Counted from the stretch's first letter, positions 38,288 to 47,313 are shown. The stretch is DNA of 64,000 nucleotides from Archangium violaceum (GCF_016859125.1 NZ_CP069338.1:9675501-9739500), one strand, 5' to 3'. The notes: generated from the sequence alone by a model not told the origin. Numbers and translations are program-made.

Positions 38288-39094
38288 TCAGCTCACACTC
38301 TCGGCGCTATAACGGGCGATGAGCCCCGTGCGCACGGCCTGCCGGTAGACGCGCGTGAAGACCTGGCGCGCCAGCAGGATGTACAACGAGGCGAGCCCCA
38401 CGCCCCAGAGCAGGGTCGTCCCCGAGAAGGCCCCTCCCGCGACGATCGTCCGCATGCCCTCGAACACGTAGGACGGCGGCAGCAGGTGCGCGATGAGCTG
38501 CATCCACTCCGGGAGCGTCGCGATCGGATAGAAGACGCCGGCGAACGGCGAGACCACGGCGGGAATGGGCCAGACGAACCACTCCGCGGACGGCCCGAGC
38601 CGCAGCACGATGGCGGCGCCGAAGATGCCGAGCGCGATTCCGAAGAGGAAGAGCACGAACAGGAACGGCACGATCAACAGGCCGAAGGAGAACAGGGACA
38701 GCCCGAACGCCGTGCTCGCCACGACGATCATCACGATGAGGCCGATCGAGCTCGTCGCGATGCTCGAGAGCACGAGCCCGCTGATGTACTCGGAGATCGA
38801 CAGCGGCGTCGCGAAGATGTTGAGGAAGTTGCGCGACCACACGTCCTCGAAGAACGCCATCGTCACGCCCTGCATGACCCGGGTCAGGAAGTCCCACAGG
38901 AGCACCGCGCCCAGGAGCGAGGGGACGAAGTCGGGGCCACCGGCCCCGGTGACGGTGTTGAGGTAGCGGGTGATGAAGCCCCACAACACCATGTCGATGG
39001 CCACCCACACGAAGAGTGGAAAGACGCGCGAGGGGCTCCCGCGGATGAGATAGAACTGACGAAGGACGACGGCGGCGGCACGGTTGAAGGACAT
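38288..39094 (-). CDS. ABC-2 type transporter permease
   Basis: 268 residues with about six membrane helices and the ABC-2 pattern (VWAIDMVLWGF-like start; YISGLVLSSIATSSIGLIVM; GVFYPIATLPEWMQLIAHLLPPSYVFEGMR). The last segment (ATLPEWMQxIAxxLPxSYxxEGMR) is typical of drug/polysaccharide exporters. It starts 5 bp after the ATPase gene stops, forming a two-component exporter. The substrate is unknown. Confidence 0.93.
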   Translation of the reverse strand: MSFNRAAAVVLRQFYLIRGSPSRVFPLFVWVAIDMVLWGFITRYLNTVTGAGGPDFVPSLLGAVLLWDFLTRVMQGVTMAFFEDVWSRNFLNIFATPLSISEYISGLVLSSIATSSIGLIVMIVVASTAFGLSLFSFGLLIVPFLFVLFLFGIALGIFGAAIVLRLGPSAEWFVWPIPAVVSPFAGVFYPIATLPEWMQLIAHLLPPSYVFEGMRTIVAGGAFSGTTLLWGVGLASLYILLARQVFTRVYRQAVRTGLIARYSAESVS

Positions 39095-39099
39095 GAGCG

Positions 39100-39852
39100 T
39101 CAGACCCGCTCCAGCGCGAGCGGCTCGCGCGCCACGGTGATGAACAGCTCCTCGAGCGTCGCCTTGCCGTGCTCGCCCGGCAGGGTCCTGGGGTCGCCCT
39201 CGAGAAGGATCTTCCCGCGAGAGACGATGAGCACGCGGTCACACACCTCCTCGACCTCGTACATGTTGTGCGAGGTCCACAGCACGCCACCGGTGCCCTG
39301 GGTGGCGAACTCGCGGATCCGGGCGCGGATGTCGCGCGCCGTCGAGGGATCCAACGAGGCCGTCGGCTCGTCGAGCAACAGGAGCCGCGGCTGGTTGAGC
39401 ATGGCCTTGGCCAGGGCCACCCGCGTCTGCTCTCCCGAGGAGAGCACGCCGCACTTCACGTCGCGGAACCGCTCGAGGTCGAACTGCGCGATCAGCTCCT
39501 CGATGCGCTGGGACAACCCCTTCACGCCGTAGATGAGCCCGAAGACGCGCAGGTTCTGCCGCACGGTGAGGTTTCCGGGAAGGGGCGCGTAGACGGCGGC
39601 GAAGTTGGTGCGCTCGAGCGCCTGGGCCCGGTGCTTCGCGAGGTCCACGCCCTCGATGTGGATGGACCCCGAGCTCGGCTCGAGGACACCGAGGACCATG
39701 TTGATGGTGGTGGTCTTCCCTGCCCCGTTGGGCCCCAGGAGCCCGACGATCTCATTGCGGCCCACGTCGAACGAGATGCCCTCGACGGCGACGGTGGCTC
39801 CGTACTGTTTGCGCAGGCCCTGGACCGACAGGACCTTCGATATGCTCTCCAC
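39100..39852 (-). CDS. ABC transporter ATP-binding protein
   Basis: 250 residues with Walker A GLLGPNGAGKTTTINM, signature LSSGEQTRVALAKAML (ABC motif as SSGEQ), Walker B LLLLDEPTASLDP, and H-loop WTSHNMYEVE. It powers the ABC-2 permease encoded right after it. GTG 39852 has AAGGAG five bases upstream; the frame continues far upstream without family similarity. The signature differs from LSGGQ by SGE, as in many ABC-2 exporters. Confidence 0.94.
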   Translation of the reverse strand: MESISKVLSVQGLRKQYGATVAVEGISFDVGRNEIVGLLGPNGAGKTTTINMVLGVLEPSSGSIHIEGVDLAKHRAQALERTNFAAVYAPLPGNLTVRQNLRVFGLIYGVKGLSQRIEELIAQFDLERFRDVKCGVLSSGEQTRVALAKAMLNQPRLLLLDEPTASLDPSTARDIRARIREFATQGTGGVLWTSHNMYEVEEVCDRVLIVSRGKILLEGDPRTLPGEHGKATLEELFITVAREPLALERV

Positions 39853-39921
39853 GACCGCTCCTTCCACGTGGCCCTTGTTCTGATGCCCCCGGCGGAGCGC
39901 GACAACCTTTTTCGCTCGCCC

Positions 39922-40086
39922 ATGACCCTGTGCACCGAGCCCATCCACCCCACCACGCTCTACTACTTCCGGCAGAACCCGATGAGGGCCGCCGAGATCG
40001 AGTCCGGTGCGTTCAATCCGCTCGATGATGCGCTCCGCTGCGTCGGGATCTGCGAGAAGGCGGTGCGCGAGTCCGAGCAGGGATGA
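39922..40086 (+). CDS. doubtful small open frame
   Basis: 54 codons beginning MTLCTEPIHPTTLYYFRQNP, upstream of and divergent from the ABC ATPase gene. It has a more protein-like composition (Tyr, Phe, Ile, Asn) than chance GC-rich frames, but no ribosome binding site and no recognised family. It could be a small gene or a leftover. Confidence 0.2.
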   Translation: MTLCTEPIHPTTLYYFRQNPMRAAEIESGAFNPLDDALRCVGICEKAVRESEQG

Positions 40087-40169
40087 CGGCCTGGATGTTT
40101 CCGGGTGAGGGTCTTCCCCCCATGCGCATGCGCAACATGACTCCGTCCAAGAACTTCGTGGACACTCCA

Positions 40170-40256
40170 TCAGTCCACGATCGCTCCGGCGGAGATGTTG
40201 ACCTCGGTCGAGGTCAGGGTGCGAGCCAGATCGGAAGCCACGAAGGCCGCGACATT
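40170..40256 (-). pseudogene. C-terminal remnant of a short-chain dehydrogenase (SDR)
   Basis: 28 codons and a stop reading NVAAFVASDLARTLTSTEV then NISAGAIVD. This is the usual end of SDR-family reductases (..VAxxVAFLASDxARxxTGxxxNVSGGxxxD). The frame is broken upstream at about 40257 and nothing of the Rossmann fold remains. The rest of the gap from 39853 to 40379 holds no other supported gene. Confidence 0.6.
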
Positions 40257-40379
40257 GATCCTCGGTCCTTTCTTTCGTGAGCGCCTACTGCTCAGACGTC
40301 GACCAGGGCCCCGACGGAGGTCCGCTCGTTCAAGCGACTCTGGCACCAGGCGCCCTGCCCTCCCCCGCTCAACCTACCG

Positions 40380-42368
40380 TCATCCCTGCTGCAGCTCCGC
40401 CTTCAAGACCTCGATGATGGCATCCAGTTCTCGTTGGATGGCCTGTCCGACGGACTGGAGTCTGGCCGGGTCCCCCTCCTTCTCCGCCAGGAGCGCCTTG
40501 CCCTGACTCAGAGCGGCCAGCAGCGCGTGGGCCCGCAGCAGCTCCAGGGTCATCTTTGCCTTGTGGGCATGAAACGCGAACCGCTCCAGGTTGCCCGTAT
40601 CGAGCGCATCCTGGAACTCATGCTTGTAGATCTCACAGTTCTTGAGGGTGGTGGAGCACAGCTTGAGCAAGGCCTTCTGGTCCCCCGCGGTCAGCGACCG
40701 GAACTCCTCGAGGCTGAAACTCCGCAAAGGTGGGGCCGAGCCCAACACCTCCTGCTCCTTGTCCCGCACGGGGAGCTGCCCCGCGGAGACGGGCATGGAC
40801 CGGGAACCGTGCTCGGCGATCTTCGAGAAGAGCTCCTCCGGCTCGAAGGGCTTGCTGGCGAAGTCCGTGAACCCCGCGTGCTCCAACTTGTCTTCCAGTC
40901 CGATCCGCGTGGAGGCGGACAAGGCGATGATGGGCAGCCGTCGGAATTTCTCCTCGGGAAGACTCCGGATCTTCCGGGTGGCGTCGTAACCATCCATCAC
41001 GGGCATCTGGAGATCCATCAGCACCACGTCGTAATGGTTCGCCGTGACCTTCTCCACGGCCTCCTGCCCATTCTCCACCACATCGAACTCGACCCCCCAG
41101 TTCCGCAGGAAGCGCTCGATCACGAAGACGTTGACGTCGTTGTCCTCCGCGACCAGGACCTTGACGCCTCGGATGGACTGCGGATCCGGTGCCCTCGGGC
41201 CATCCGACCTGGCCTCCTGACCGATCTTCAAGCGCAGGTTGAAGGAGAACGATGACCCGACTCCCTGCTCGCTCTCCACGGACATCTTGCTGCCATGCAG
41301 ATCCAGCAACTTCCGGGTGATGGCGAGGCCCAGGCCGGTTCCCCCGTACTTCATGTTGATCTCGTAGCTGGCCTGGGTGAATTCCTCGAAGATGGATCCC
41401 AGGCGGTCCTCGGCGATCCCAATGCCCGTGTCGGTGACCCTGAACTCGAGGGAGGCCGCATCCGGGAACGACTCCAGGACCCGCAGCGCGACCGTGACTC
41501 CCCCTTTCTCGGTGAACTTGATGGCATTGCTCACCAGGTTCGTGAGGATCTGCCGGAGCTTGATCGGGTCGCCAACGAGGAGGGTCGGCACCCGCTTGTC
41601 GACCTCGACCCGGACCCGCAACCCCTTCTCCTCGGCCTTGATGCCGAGGCCATGGGCGATGCTGTCGATCAATTGGCGGACATCGAAGCTCCGCTCCTCC
41701 AGCGTCACCTTGCCCGCCTCGATCTTGCTGAAATCGAGGACGTCGTTGAGCAGGCTCAGCAGATTCTCGGAGGAGAGCTTCAGGATGCGGACATACTCTT
41801 GCTGCTGGGGCGAGAGCTGGGCCTCCTGCAGGAGATTCGAGAGCCCGACGATGGCATTCATCGGGGTGCGAATCTCGTGACTGATCATCGACAGGAAGTC
41901 CGCCTTCGCCTTCACGGCCTGCTCGGCCTTCTTCCTGGCCAGCAGCAGCTCCTGCTCGTACTTCTTCCGGTCGGAGATGTTGAAGACGGTCGTCCGGTTC
42001 GAAAGAGGATTGCCGACGGCGTCTCTTCTTTGAGTGGTGTTGATCAGGACCGGGATCTTCTGACGATCCTTGTGCACCAACTCGAAGTTGATCTCATTGA
42101 GGAACCCCTGCATTCGCAGCAGGGGGGCGTAATGCGTCTCATGGAAGATCTTGCTTCCAACGGTCAGGAGATCCTGGAAGCGCTTGCCGGCGAGGAGCTC
42201 TTCCCGCTGGTAACCCGTCCAGGCCAGGAAGGTCTGGTTGACCTTGATGATGGTTCCGTCCGGAAGCGTGGAGATGTAGCCACACGGAGCATTCTCATAG
42301 AGGTCCTCCGCGCTGTCCTCATTCAGCGCTTCATGAACCTCTACGTTCTTCTCTGGCTGACCTCCCAA
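40380..42368 (-). CDS. PAS hybrid histidine kinase with receiver and Hpt-like end
   Basis: 662 residues, no membrane segment. PAS (about 22-135, NAPCGYISTLPDGTIIKVN), HisKA with His164 (SMISHEIRTPMNAI), HATPase (LTNLVSNAIKF; DTGIGIAEDRLG; GGTGLGLAI), receiver with Asp452 (VVLMDLQMPVMDGYDA) and Lys506, and a C-terminal helical domain with HAHKAKMTL (His602-x-x-Lys) resembling an Hpt. A complete internal phosphorelay is thus possible. It starts 14 bp after the RsbQ-like hydrolase gene stops, so they are very probably one operon and one signalling unit. The TTG start is the only one that keeps the PAS domain whole; a GGGG run lies upstream. Confidence 0.92.
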   Translation of the reverse strand: MGGQPEKNVEVHEALNEDSAEDLYENAPCGYISTLPDGTIIKVNQTFLAWTGYQREELLAGKRFQDLLTVGSKIFHETHYAPLLRMQGFLNEINFELVHKDRQKIPVLINTTQRRDAVGNPLSNRTTVFNISDRKKYEQELLLARKKAEQAVKAKADFLSMISHEIRTPMNAIVGLSNLLQEAQLSPQQQEYVRILKLSSENLLSLLNDVLDFSKIEAGKVTLEERSFDVRQLIDSIAHGLGIKAEEKGLRVRVEVDKRVPTLLVGDPIKLRQILTNLVSNAIKFTEKGGVTVALRVLESFPDAASLEFRVTDTGIGIAEDRLGSIFEEFTQASYEINMKYGGTGLGLAITRKLLDLHGSKMSVESEQGVGSSFSFNLRLKIGQEARSDGPRAPDPQSIRGVKVLVAEDNDVNVFVIERFLRNWGVEFDVVENGQEAVEKVTANHYDVVLMDLQMPVMDGYDATRKIRSLPEEKFRRLPIIALSASTRIGLEDKLEHAGFTDFASKPFEPEELFSKIAEHGSRSMPVSAGQLPVRDKEQEVLGSAPPLRSFSLEEFRSLTAGDQKALLKLCSTTLKNCEIYKHEFQDALDTGNLERFAFHAHKAKMTLELLRAHALLAALSQGKALLAEKEGDPARLQSVGQAIQRELDAIIEVLKAELQQG

Positions 42369-42382
42369 AATTCAACCGCCCC

Positions 42383-43171
42383 TCATAAAAAGGTCTTCAT
42401 GGCCGCGATGGTTTCTTCAGGCGCACTCAGGTTGGGGCAGTGTCCGGTGGCCTTCATCACTACCAACCGGCTATTGGCCAGGATCCGGTGCACGTATTGA
42501 CCCACGGACTCCGGAGCGATCACGTCCTGCGAGCACTGAAGGATCAGCGACGGGGTCTTCAGCTTCGGCAGGTCGGCCCGGTTGTCCGAGAGGAACGTCA
42601 CGTGCGCGAAGTGCTTCGCGATCTCGGGATCGGTGCGGCAGAAGCTGTTGGTCAGCTCCTCTCCCAGCTCCGGGCGATCCGGGTTGCCCATGATCACGGG
42701 CGCCATGGTGCTCGACCAGCCCAGGTAGTTGCTGTCCAGGGACTCCAGCAGCTCCTCGATGTCTCCCCGGGAGAATCCGCCCACGTAATCGTCGTGATTG
42801 ATGTAGCAGGGGGAAGGCCCGATCAGGACCAGCTTCTCGAACCGGTCCGGCTCCTCGAGCGCGGCCAGCACCCCGATCATGGCGCTCACCGAGTGACCGA
42901 CGAAGATGGATTCCTTCAAATCCAGCTCGCGACAGATCTCCAGCACGTCCTGCGCGTAGCCCCTGAGCGAGTTGTACTTGATGCGGTTGTAGGCGGAGAT
43001 ATCCGACTGCCCGTTCCCCACGTGGTCGAAGAGGACGAGCTGATAATCATCCTGGAAGGCCGGCGTGATGAGCCGCCACATGTTCTGATCGCACCCATAC
43101 CCGTGGGAGAAGATCATCGCCTTGTGACCGCGGCCCAGGACTTTCACGTTGTTCCGCTTGATGGCGTTCAT
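42383..43171 (-). CDS. RsbQ-like alpha/beta hydrolase
   Basis: 262 residues, very like Bacillus subtilis RsbQ: start with NAIKRNNVKVLGRG, then MIFSHGYGCDQNMWR, LVLFDHVGNGQSD, nucleophile Ser94 in FVGHSVSAMIG, Asp216 in QCSQDVIAPESVG, His244 in MKATGHCPNLSAP. RsbQ works with the PAS phosphatase RsbP in energy-stress activation of sigma-B; it is thought to process a small hydrophobic ligand for the PAS domain. Here the partner is a PAS hybrid kinase. No RsbP or sigma-B-type genes are in the window. ATG 43171 is weakly supported; TTG 43177 would add two residues. Confidence 0.93.
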   Translation of the reverse strand: MNAIKRNNVKVLGRGHKAMIFSHGYGCDQNMWRLITPAFQDDYQLVLFDHVGNGQSDISAYNRIKYNSLRGYAQDVLEICRELDLKESIFVGHSVSAMIGVLAALEEPDRFEKLVLIGPSPCYINHDDYVGGFSRGDIEELLESLDSNYLGWSSTMAPVIMGNPDRPELGEELTNSFCRTDPEIAKHFAHVTFLSDNRADLPKLKTPSLILQCSQDVIAPESVGQYVHRILANSRLVVMKATGHCPNLSAPEETIAAMKTFL

Positions 43172-43500
43172 GCTCAAGAAAACCCGAATGAAATCGGAAG
43201 CTTACACCAGTCGATAGCCCACCATACCACTTCTGCCCGGCGACGGGGCGGGTCGTGGGCCTGGCGGCGCGAATATTTTAACGTTCCACACACGTGAGAA
43301 CGCGCGGGCTTCGGCTGTAACGCACGTGATCTTTCTCGACAGGAATAAGACGCCAATCCTGCAACGGATTTCGCGGTACGTGAAATTCCCCCTTCGCACC
43401 GGCCGGGCTGCTCGCAGCGGGCGCCCCACCGTCTCGGCTGGGCATCTCCCCTTCCCTCCCGGTATAGATTCGCGCCCACGACACGCACGACGCGAGATCC
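43172..43500. other. divergent intergenic region, 329 bp
   Basis: It lies between the RsbQ-like gene (minus) and hutG (plus). AT-rich pockets occur at 43268-43290 (GAATATTTTAACG) and around 43320-43390, where promoters of both units probably lie. GTTC and GAAC half-sites flank a CACACACGTG motif near 43281-43300, which may be an operator. No gene is supported. Confidence 0.4.
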
Positions 43501-44298
43501 ATGGAGCCCTACCTCTTCAAGCCGGGACGCATCCCGTTGCTCGTCAGCATGCCGCATGTGGGGACCCAGCTCCCCGAGGGGCTGCACGAGCGGCTCACCG
43601 ACGGCGCCCAGAGCCTTCCGGACACCGACTGGCACCTGCCGCTGCTCTACGACTTCCTCGAGGAGGTGGGCGCCAGCGTGCTGGTGGCCCGCTACTCGCG
43701 CTACACCGTCGACCTCAACCGCCCGCCGGATGACACGCCGCTCTACGCCACCGCGACGACCGGCCTCTTCCCCGAGACGCTCTTCGACGGGCGCCCGCTC
43801 TACCGCCCCGGCCGTGCTCCCGAGCCCACCGAGCGCAAGGCGCGCTTCGAGACTTACTGGCGCCCCTACCACGAGCGCCTCGAGCAGACGCTGGCCGGGT
43901 TCCACGCGCGGCATGGAATCGCGGTGCTGCTCGATGCGCACTCCATCTGCTCGGTGGTCCCGCGACTGTTCGAGGGGCGGTTGCCGGATCTCAACATCGG
44001 CACCGCGGACGGGCGGAGCCTCGCGCCGGAAGTCACCGAGCGGCTGGTGGCCACCTGCGCCGCGAGCGGCTACTCGCACGTCCTCAACGGCCGCTTCAAG
44101 GGGGGCTACATCACCCGCAACTACGGGCGGCCCACCACCGGCTACCACGCGGTGCAGCTCGAGATGGCCCAGTGCAACTACATGGACGAGGACGCGCCCT
44201 TCACCTTCCGCGAGGAGCGTGCTGCGGCCCTCCGGCCCACGCTCCGGCGCTTCGTCGAGGTGCTGGCCGACTTCGCCCGCTCCGGCGGCCGCTCCTGA
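43501..44298 (+). CDS. hutG: N-formylglutamate deformylase
   Basis: 265 residues. It hydrolyses N-formyl-L-glutamate to glutamate and formate, the last step of one histidine-degradation route. Zn-amidohydrolase-like motifs: LVSMPHVGTQLPEGL, ARYSRYTVDLNRPPDD, LLDAHSICSVVPRLFEG, and FKGGYITRNYG. The family signature (DTDWHLPxLYDF) is intact. It is followed 15 bp later by hutF on the same strand, as in Pseudomonas-type hut clusters. hutH and hutU are not in the window. Confidence 0.95.
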   Translation: MEPYLFKPGRIPLLVSMPHVGTQLPEGLHERLTDGAQSLPDTDWHLPLLYDFLEEVGASVLVARYSRYTVDLNRPPDDTPLYATATTGLFPETLFDGRPLYRPGRAPEPTERKARFETYWRPYHERLEQTLAGFHARHGIAVLLDAHSICSVVPRLFEGRLPDLNIGTADGRSLAPEVTERLVATCAASGYSHVLNGRFKGGYITRNYGRPTTGYHAVQLEMAQCNYMDEDAPFTFREERAAALRPTLRRFVEVLADFARSGGRS

Positions 44299-44313
44299 GC
44301 ACGAGGACTTCCC

Positions 44314-45699
44314 ATGAGCCGTGAGACGAGCCTGTTCTGCCGCTCCGTGCTGCTGACGGACGGCTGGGCGGAGGATGTCCTGCTCCGGTTCGATGCCCGG
44401 GGCGTCATCTCCGCGGTGGAGCGCGGGGCGAAGCCCGAGGGCGCGCGGGCCCCGGGGCCGGTGGTGCCAGGGCTGCCCAACCTGCACTCGCATGCCTTCC
44501 AGCGAGCCATGGCCGGACTCGCCGAACGGGCCGGCCGCACCGAGGACGACTTCTGGACGTGGCGGGACACGATGTACCGCTTCCTCGCCCGGTTCACCCC
44601 CGAGGGCCTGCAGGCGGTGGCCGCGCTCCTGTACCTGGAGATGTTGAAGGCCGGCTACACCTCCGTCGCCGAGTTCCACTACCTCCACCATGACCAGAAT
44701 GGGACGCCGTATGCCGACCGGGCGGAGAGCTCGCTCCGCGTCGTGGCCGCCGCGCGCGAGACGGGCATCCGGCTGACGCACCTGCCCACGCTCTATGCCC
44801 ACGGTGGCTTTGGCGGACGCGCCCCCTCCGAGGGACAGAAGCGCTTCCTCCACACGGTGGAGGGGTTGCTCGGCGTCGTGGAGTCCGTGAGGCGGGTGAC
44901 GGCGGAGGAACCCGCGGTGCGCGTGGGCCTGGCGCTACACTCGTTGCGCGCCGTGACGCCCGAGGAACTGCGCGAGGCCCTCGCCGGCATGCGCGCGCTG
45001 GACGCGCGGGCGCCGATCCACATCCACATCGCCGAGCAGGTGAAGGAGGTGGAGGACTGCCTGGCCTGGAGTGGAGAGCGCCCCGTGCAGTGGTTGCTGA
45101 ATCACGTGCCGGTGGATGCGCGATGGTGCCTGGTGCACGCCACGCACCTCACCTCCGAGGAGGTGGCCCGGCTGGCCGCCAGTGGCGCCGTGGCCGGCCT
45201 GTGCCCGACGACGGAGGCCAACCTGGGGGATGGTCTCTTCCCCGCGGTGGACTACCTGCGCCAGGGAGGCGTGTTCGGAGTCGGCTCGGACAGCCACATC
45301 AGCGTCAGCGCGCCGGAGGAGTTGCGCCTCCTGGAGTACGGCCAGCGGCTGGTGGCACGGCGCCGCAACGTGCTGCGTGTGGGCTCGGAGGAATCGGTGG
45401 GGGCGGGCCTCTACCGCGCCGCGGTGGCCGGAGGGGCCCGAGCGCTGGGGCTGTCCGCGCCCGGGCTGGAGGTGGGCGCCCCGGCCGATCTCGTCGTCCT
45501 CGACGCGGAGCACCCCAAGCTCTACGGGCGCACGCGGGATGCGCTGCTCGACTCCTACCTCTTCGCCAGTGGGAGTGACTGCGTCCGCGACGTCATGGTG
45601 GCCGGACGCTTCGTGGTGCGCGAGCGGCACCATGAAGCGGAGGACTCCCTGCTGGCACGTTACCGGCGCGAGCTGGACCGGCTGCAGGCCATGGCCTGA
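44314..45699 (+). CDS. hutF: formimidoylglutamate deiminase
   Basis: 461 residues, amidohydrolase superfamily. It turns N-formimidoyl-glutamate into N-formyl-glutamate and ammonia, supplying HutG. Metal-site motifs: GLPNLHSHAFQRAMAGL, IHIHIAEQVKEVEDCL, LVHATHLTSEEVARL, and FGVGSDSHISVSAPEELR (Asp ligand). Together with hutG it shows histidine breakdown through formylglutamate instead of HutI-formiminoglutamase. The start ATG is 15 bp after the hutG stop. Confidence 0.95.
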   Translation: MSRETSLFCRSVLLTDGWAEDVLLRFDARGVISAVERGAKPEGARAPGPVVPGLPNLHSHAFQRAMAGLAERAGRTEDDFWTWRDTMYRFLARFTPEGLQAVAALLYLEMLKAGYTSVAEFHYLHHDQNGTPYADRAESSLRVVAAARETGIRLTHLPTLYAHGGFGGRAPSEGQKRFLHTVEGLLGVVESVRRVTAEEPAVRVGLALHSLRAVTPEELREALAGMRALDARAPIHIHIAEQVKEVEDCLAWSGERPVQWLLNHVPVDARWCLVHATHLTSEEVARLAASGAVAGLCPTTEANLGDGLFPAVDYLRQGGVFGVGSDSHISVSAPEELRLLEYGQRLVARRRNVLRVGSEESVGAGLYRAAVAGGARALGLSAPGLEVGAPADLVVLDAEHPKLYGRTRDALLDSYLFASGSDCVRDVMVAGRFVVRERHHEAEDSLLARYRRELDRLQAMA

Positions 45700-45708
45700 C
45701 CTGGAAGG

Positions 45709-46863
45709 CTACTTCGCGGAGGCACAGCGGCTGTCCGCGTAGTTGCCGGTGAAGGCGCCGAGCTTGGGCTTGTTCTTAGAGAGCGCCCACAGCTTCTTGC
45801 CGAAGTCCGTCAGGTTGGTGGGGTTGGACCAATCGTTGACCGCGTGGAACTGGCCAGAGCTGGTCAGGAAGAACGTGTCATCCCAGTTCGGGGTACCGTG
45901 CCATCCGATGATGCCCACCCCATAGGCGGGCGCGTTGTTGAAGGCCACCAGGCTTCCCGCCTTCAAGCGGGGCACGTCGCCGTCGGTCTTGTTCCAGCCC
46001 GTCTCCCCCACGATGAGCGCGAGCTTCTTGTCCTGCACCGACTTCACATACGAGATGAACTCCGCGTTGTGAGGCGAGCTGCCGCCGGCCTCGGCCCACG
46101 CGTTGTACATGTGGATGGAGAAGAGGATGTTGCACTGGTCCTTCGCGAGCTCCGGCCCGTAGCGGGGGATCAGGTTTCCCGGAATGCCCCAGCGGTTCCA
46201 CTCCTGCCCCGCCACGCCGCCGTCGATGACGATGATGTTCTCCGCGCCCGTGGCCCGGATGGCGTTGCGCAGCGTCTTGTGGACGCTCAGGTAGTTCGCC
46301 TCCGACTGGCCCCAGGTGGGCTCGTTGAGCAGGTTGAACCAGACGAAGGTGTTGCTCTTGTACTTCTTCGCCAGGGCGACCCAGGCATCCCGGGTCTGGT
46401 TCAACTTCGTCGTGTCGATGCTGTTCCCGTTCCACACCTTGTCGTGGAACTCGATCATCACGACGATTCCCCTCGAGGTATAGGCCTGGACGATGCGGTC
46501 GATCTTGTCGAAGTTGGGCTTCGACAGGTCACCCGACACGAGCCCCTTCGTGTTGAACTCGGGGTGTGGCAGCTGCGCGCCGTTGATGCGGACGATGTTC
46601 CACCCCCACTTCTTGGCCGCCTCGGCGTGGTTCTCCGTATCGCGCTGGAAGAAGTCCCACCCGTCGAGGTTGGCGCCCACGGGATAGAACTTGTTCCCGC
46701 TCGGACCCACGATGTCCTTGCCGACGATGTAGAAGCGGCCGGTGGGGTTGGCGACGGCGGCCTCCTCGGTCCCGAGCTCCTCGTCCGCCTCCCACTCGGG
46801 CCCTCCACACGCGAGGAGCCCGAAGGCCAGGAGGCACGCCATCTTCATCGGTCTGCGCATCAT
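45709..46863 (-). CDS. secreted glycoside hydrolase family 5 (mannanase/cellulase type)
   Basis: 384 residues. A lipoprotein signal (CLLAFGLLACGG) precedes an acidic spacer and a GH5 TIM barrel: acid/base Glu181 in FNLLNEPTWG and nucleophile Glu287 in LIVGETGWNK. GANLDGWDFF and VIMIEFHDKVWNG-type segment (VVMIEFHDKVWNG) are GH5 loops. It hydrolyses beta-1,4-linked polysaccharide; mannan or cellulose cannot be told apart from sequence. ATG 46863 has GGAG about ten bases upstream; ATG 46860 is equally possible. Confidence 0.92.
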   Translation of the reverse strand: MMRRPMKMACLLAFGLLACGGPEWEADEELGTEEAAVANPTGRFYIVGKDIVGPSGNKFYPVGANLDGWDFFQRDTENHAEAAKKWGWNIVRINGAQLPHPEFNTKGLVSGDLSKPNFDKIDRIVQAYTSRGIVVMIEFHDKVWNGNSIDTTKLNQTRDAWVALAKKYKSNTFVWFNLLNEPTWGQSEANYLSVHKTLRNAIRATGAENIIVIDGGVAGQEWNRWGIPGNLIPRYGPELAKDQCNILFSIHMYNAWAEAGGSSPHNAEFISYVKSVQDKKLALIVGETGWNKTDGDVPRLKAGSLVAFNNAPAYGVGIIGWHGTPNWDDTFFLTSSGQFHAVNDWSNPTNLTDFGKKLWALSKNKPKLGAFTGNYADSRCASAK

Positions 46864-47160
46864 TGATTGTTTCTCCGGGGGGGATTCGGCCAGGAGTGGC
46901 CTGTTGCGCCCGGTCAGAAGCAAGTCCAGGGCCAATTACCGCTTTCCCCGACGATCCAGGAACTTGCTTCACGCCCCGCGCGCGGCGGCCCCGTTCCCTC
47001 GCCTCGACTGTCCTCTTCCGAGGACAGGACCTGTTCACTCGACAGGACAGGTCCCGGACGGTGGCTCCATCCTGGAAACCCCCTATGGGTTTCCCATGCA
47101 CTCCCCATGTCACATCGGCGGGGCCGGCACTCCATCCGATGACGTGAAAGGAGACCCCTC
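46864..47160. other. intergenic region with nested inverted repeats
   Basis: No intact gene. CTGTCCTC (47008-47015) and GAGGACAG (47020-47027) form a perfect 8-bp stem with a 4-base loop, followed by overlapping ACCTGT and ACAGG repeats up to 47057. A smaller ATGGG/CCCAT repeat is at 47085-47097. These lie 150-235 bp before the GH5 start, so they could be operator sites of the GH5 promoter. Confidence 0.45.
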
Positions 47161-47313
47161 ATGCTGGAGCTTCGCCCCCCCCACCTCCTGCTCCGTCCCC
47201 TCGGTCCAGTGGCCTCCTTCCGGGTCATGGAGCGGCTGGGGATGACCCGGGTGGGAGAGCGTATCGTCGGACCCCGGCGGGTACGGGCGCTGTATTACCG
47301 GCTCACGCGCTGA
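47161..47313 (+). pseudogene. internally deleted GNAT acetyltransferase
   Basis: 50 codons with GAAAGGAG seven bases before ATG, so the translation start is intact. The first part, MLELRPPHLLLRPLG, is a typical RimJ-like GNAT start, and the rest, ASFRVMERLGMTRVGER then LYYRLTR, is a typical GNAT end. About 120 residues that carry the acetyl-CoA site are missing, joined in frame. It should make a non-functional peptide. Its end overlaps the convergent PL6 lyase gene by 19 bases. Confidence 0.7.

Noticed and set aside
43174-44853. A 559-codon open frame on the minus strand
   Set aside because: Antisense to hutG and hutF, both clear families.
43501-45699. hutG-hutF as part of a larger hut operon
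   Set aside because: No hutH, hutU or hutC-type gene is found on either side within the window.
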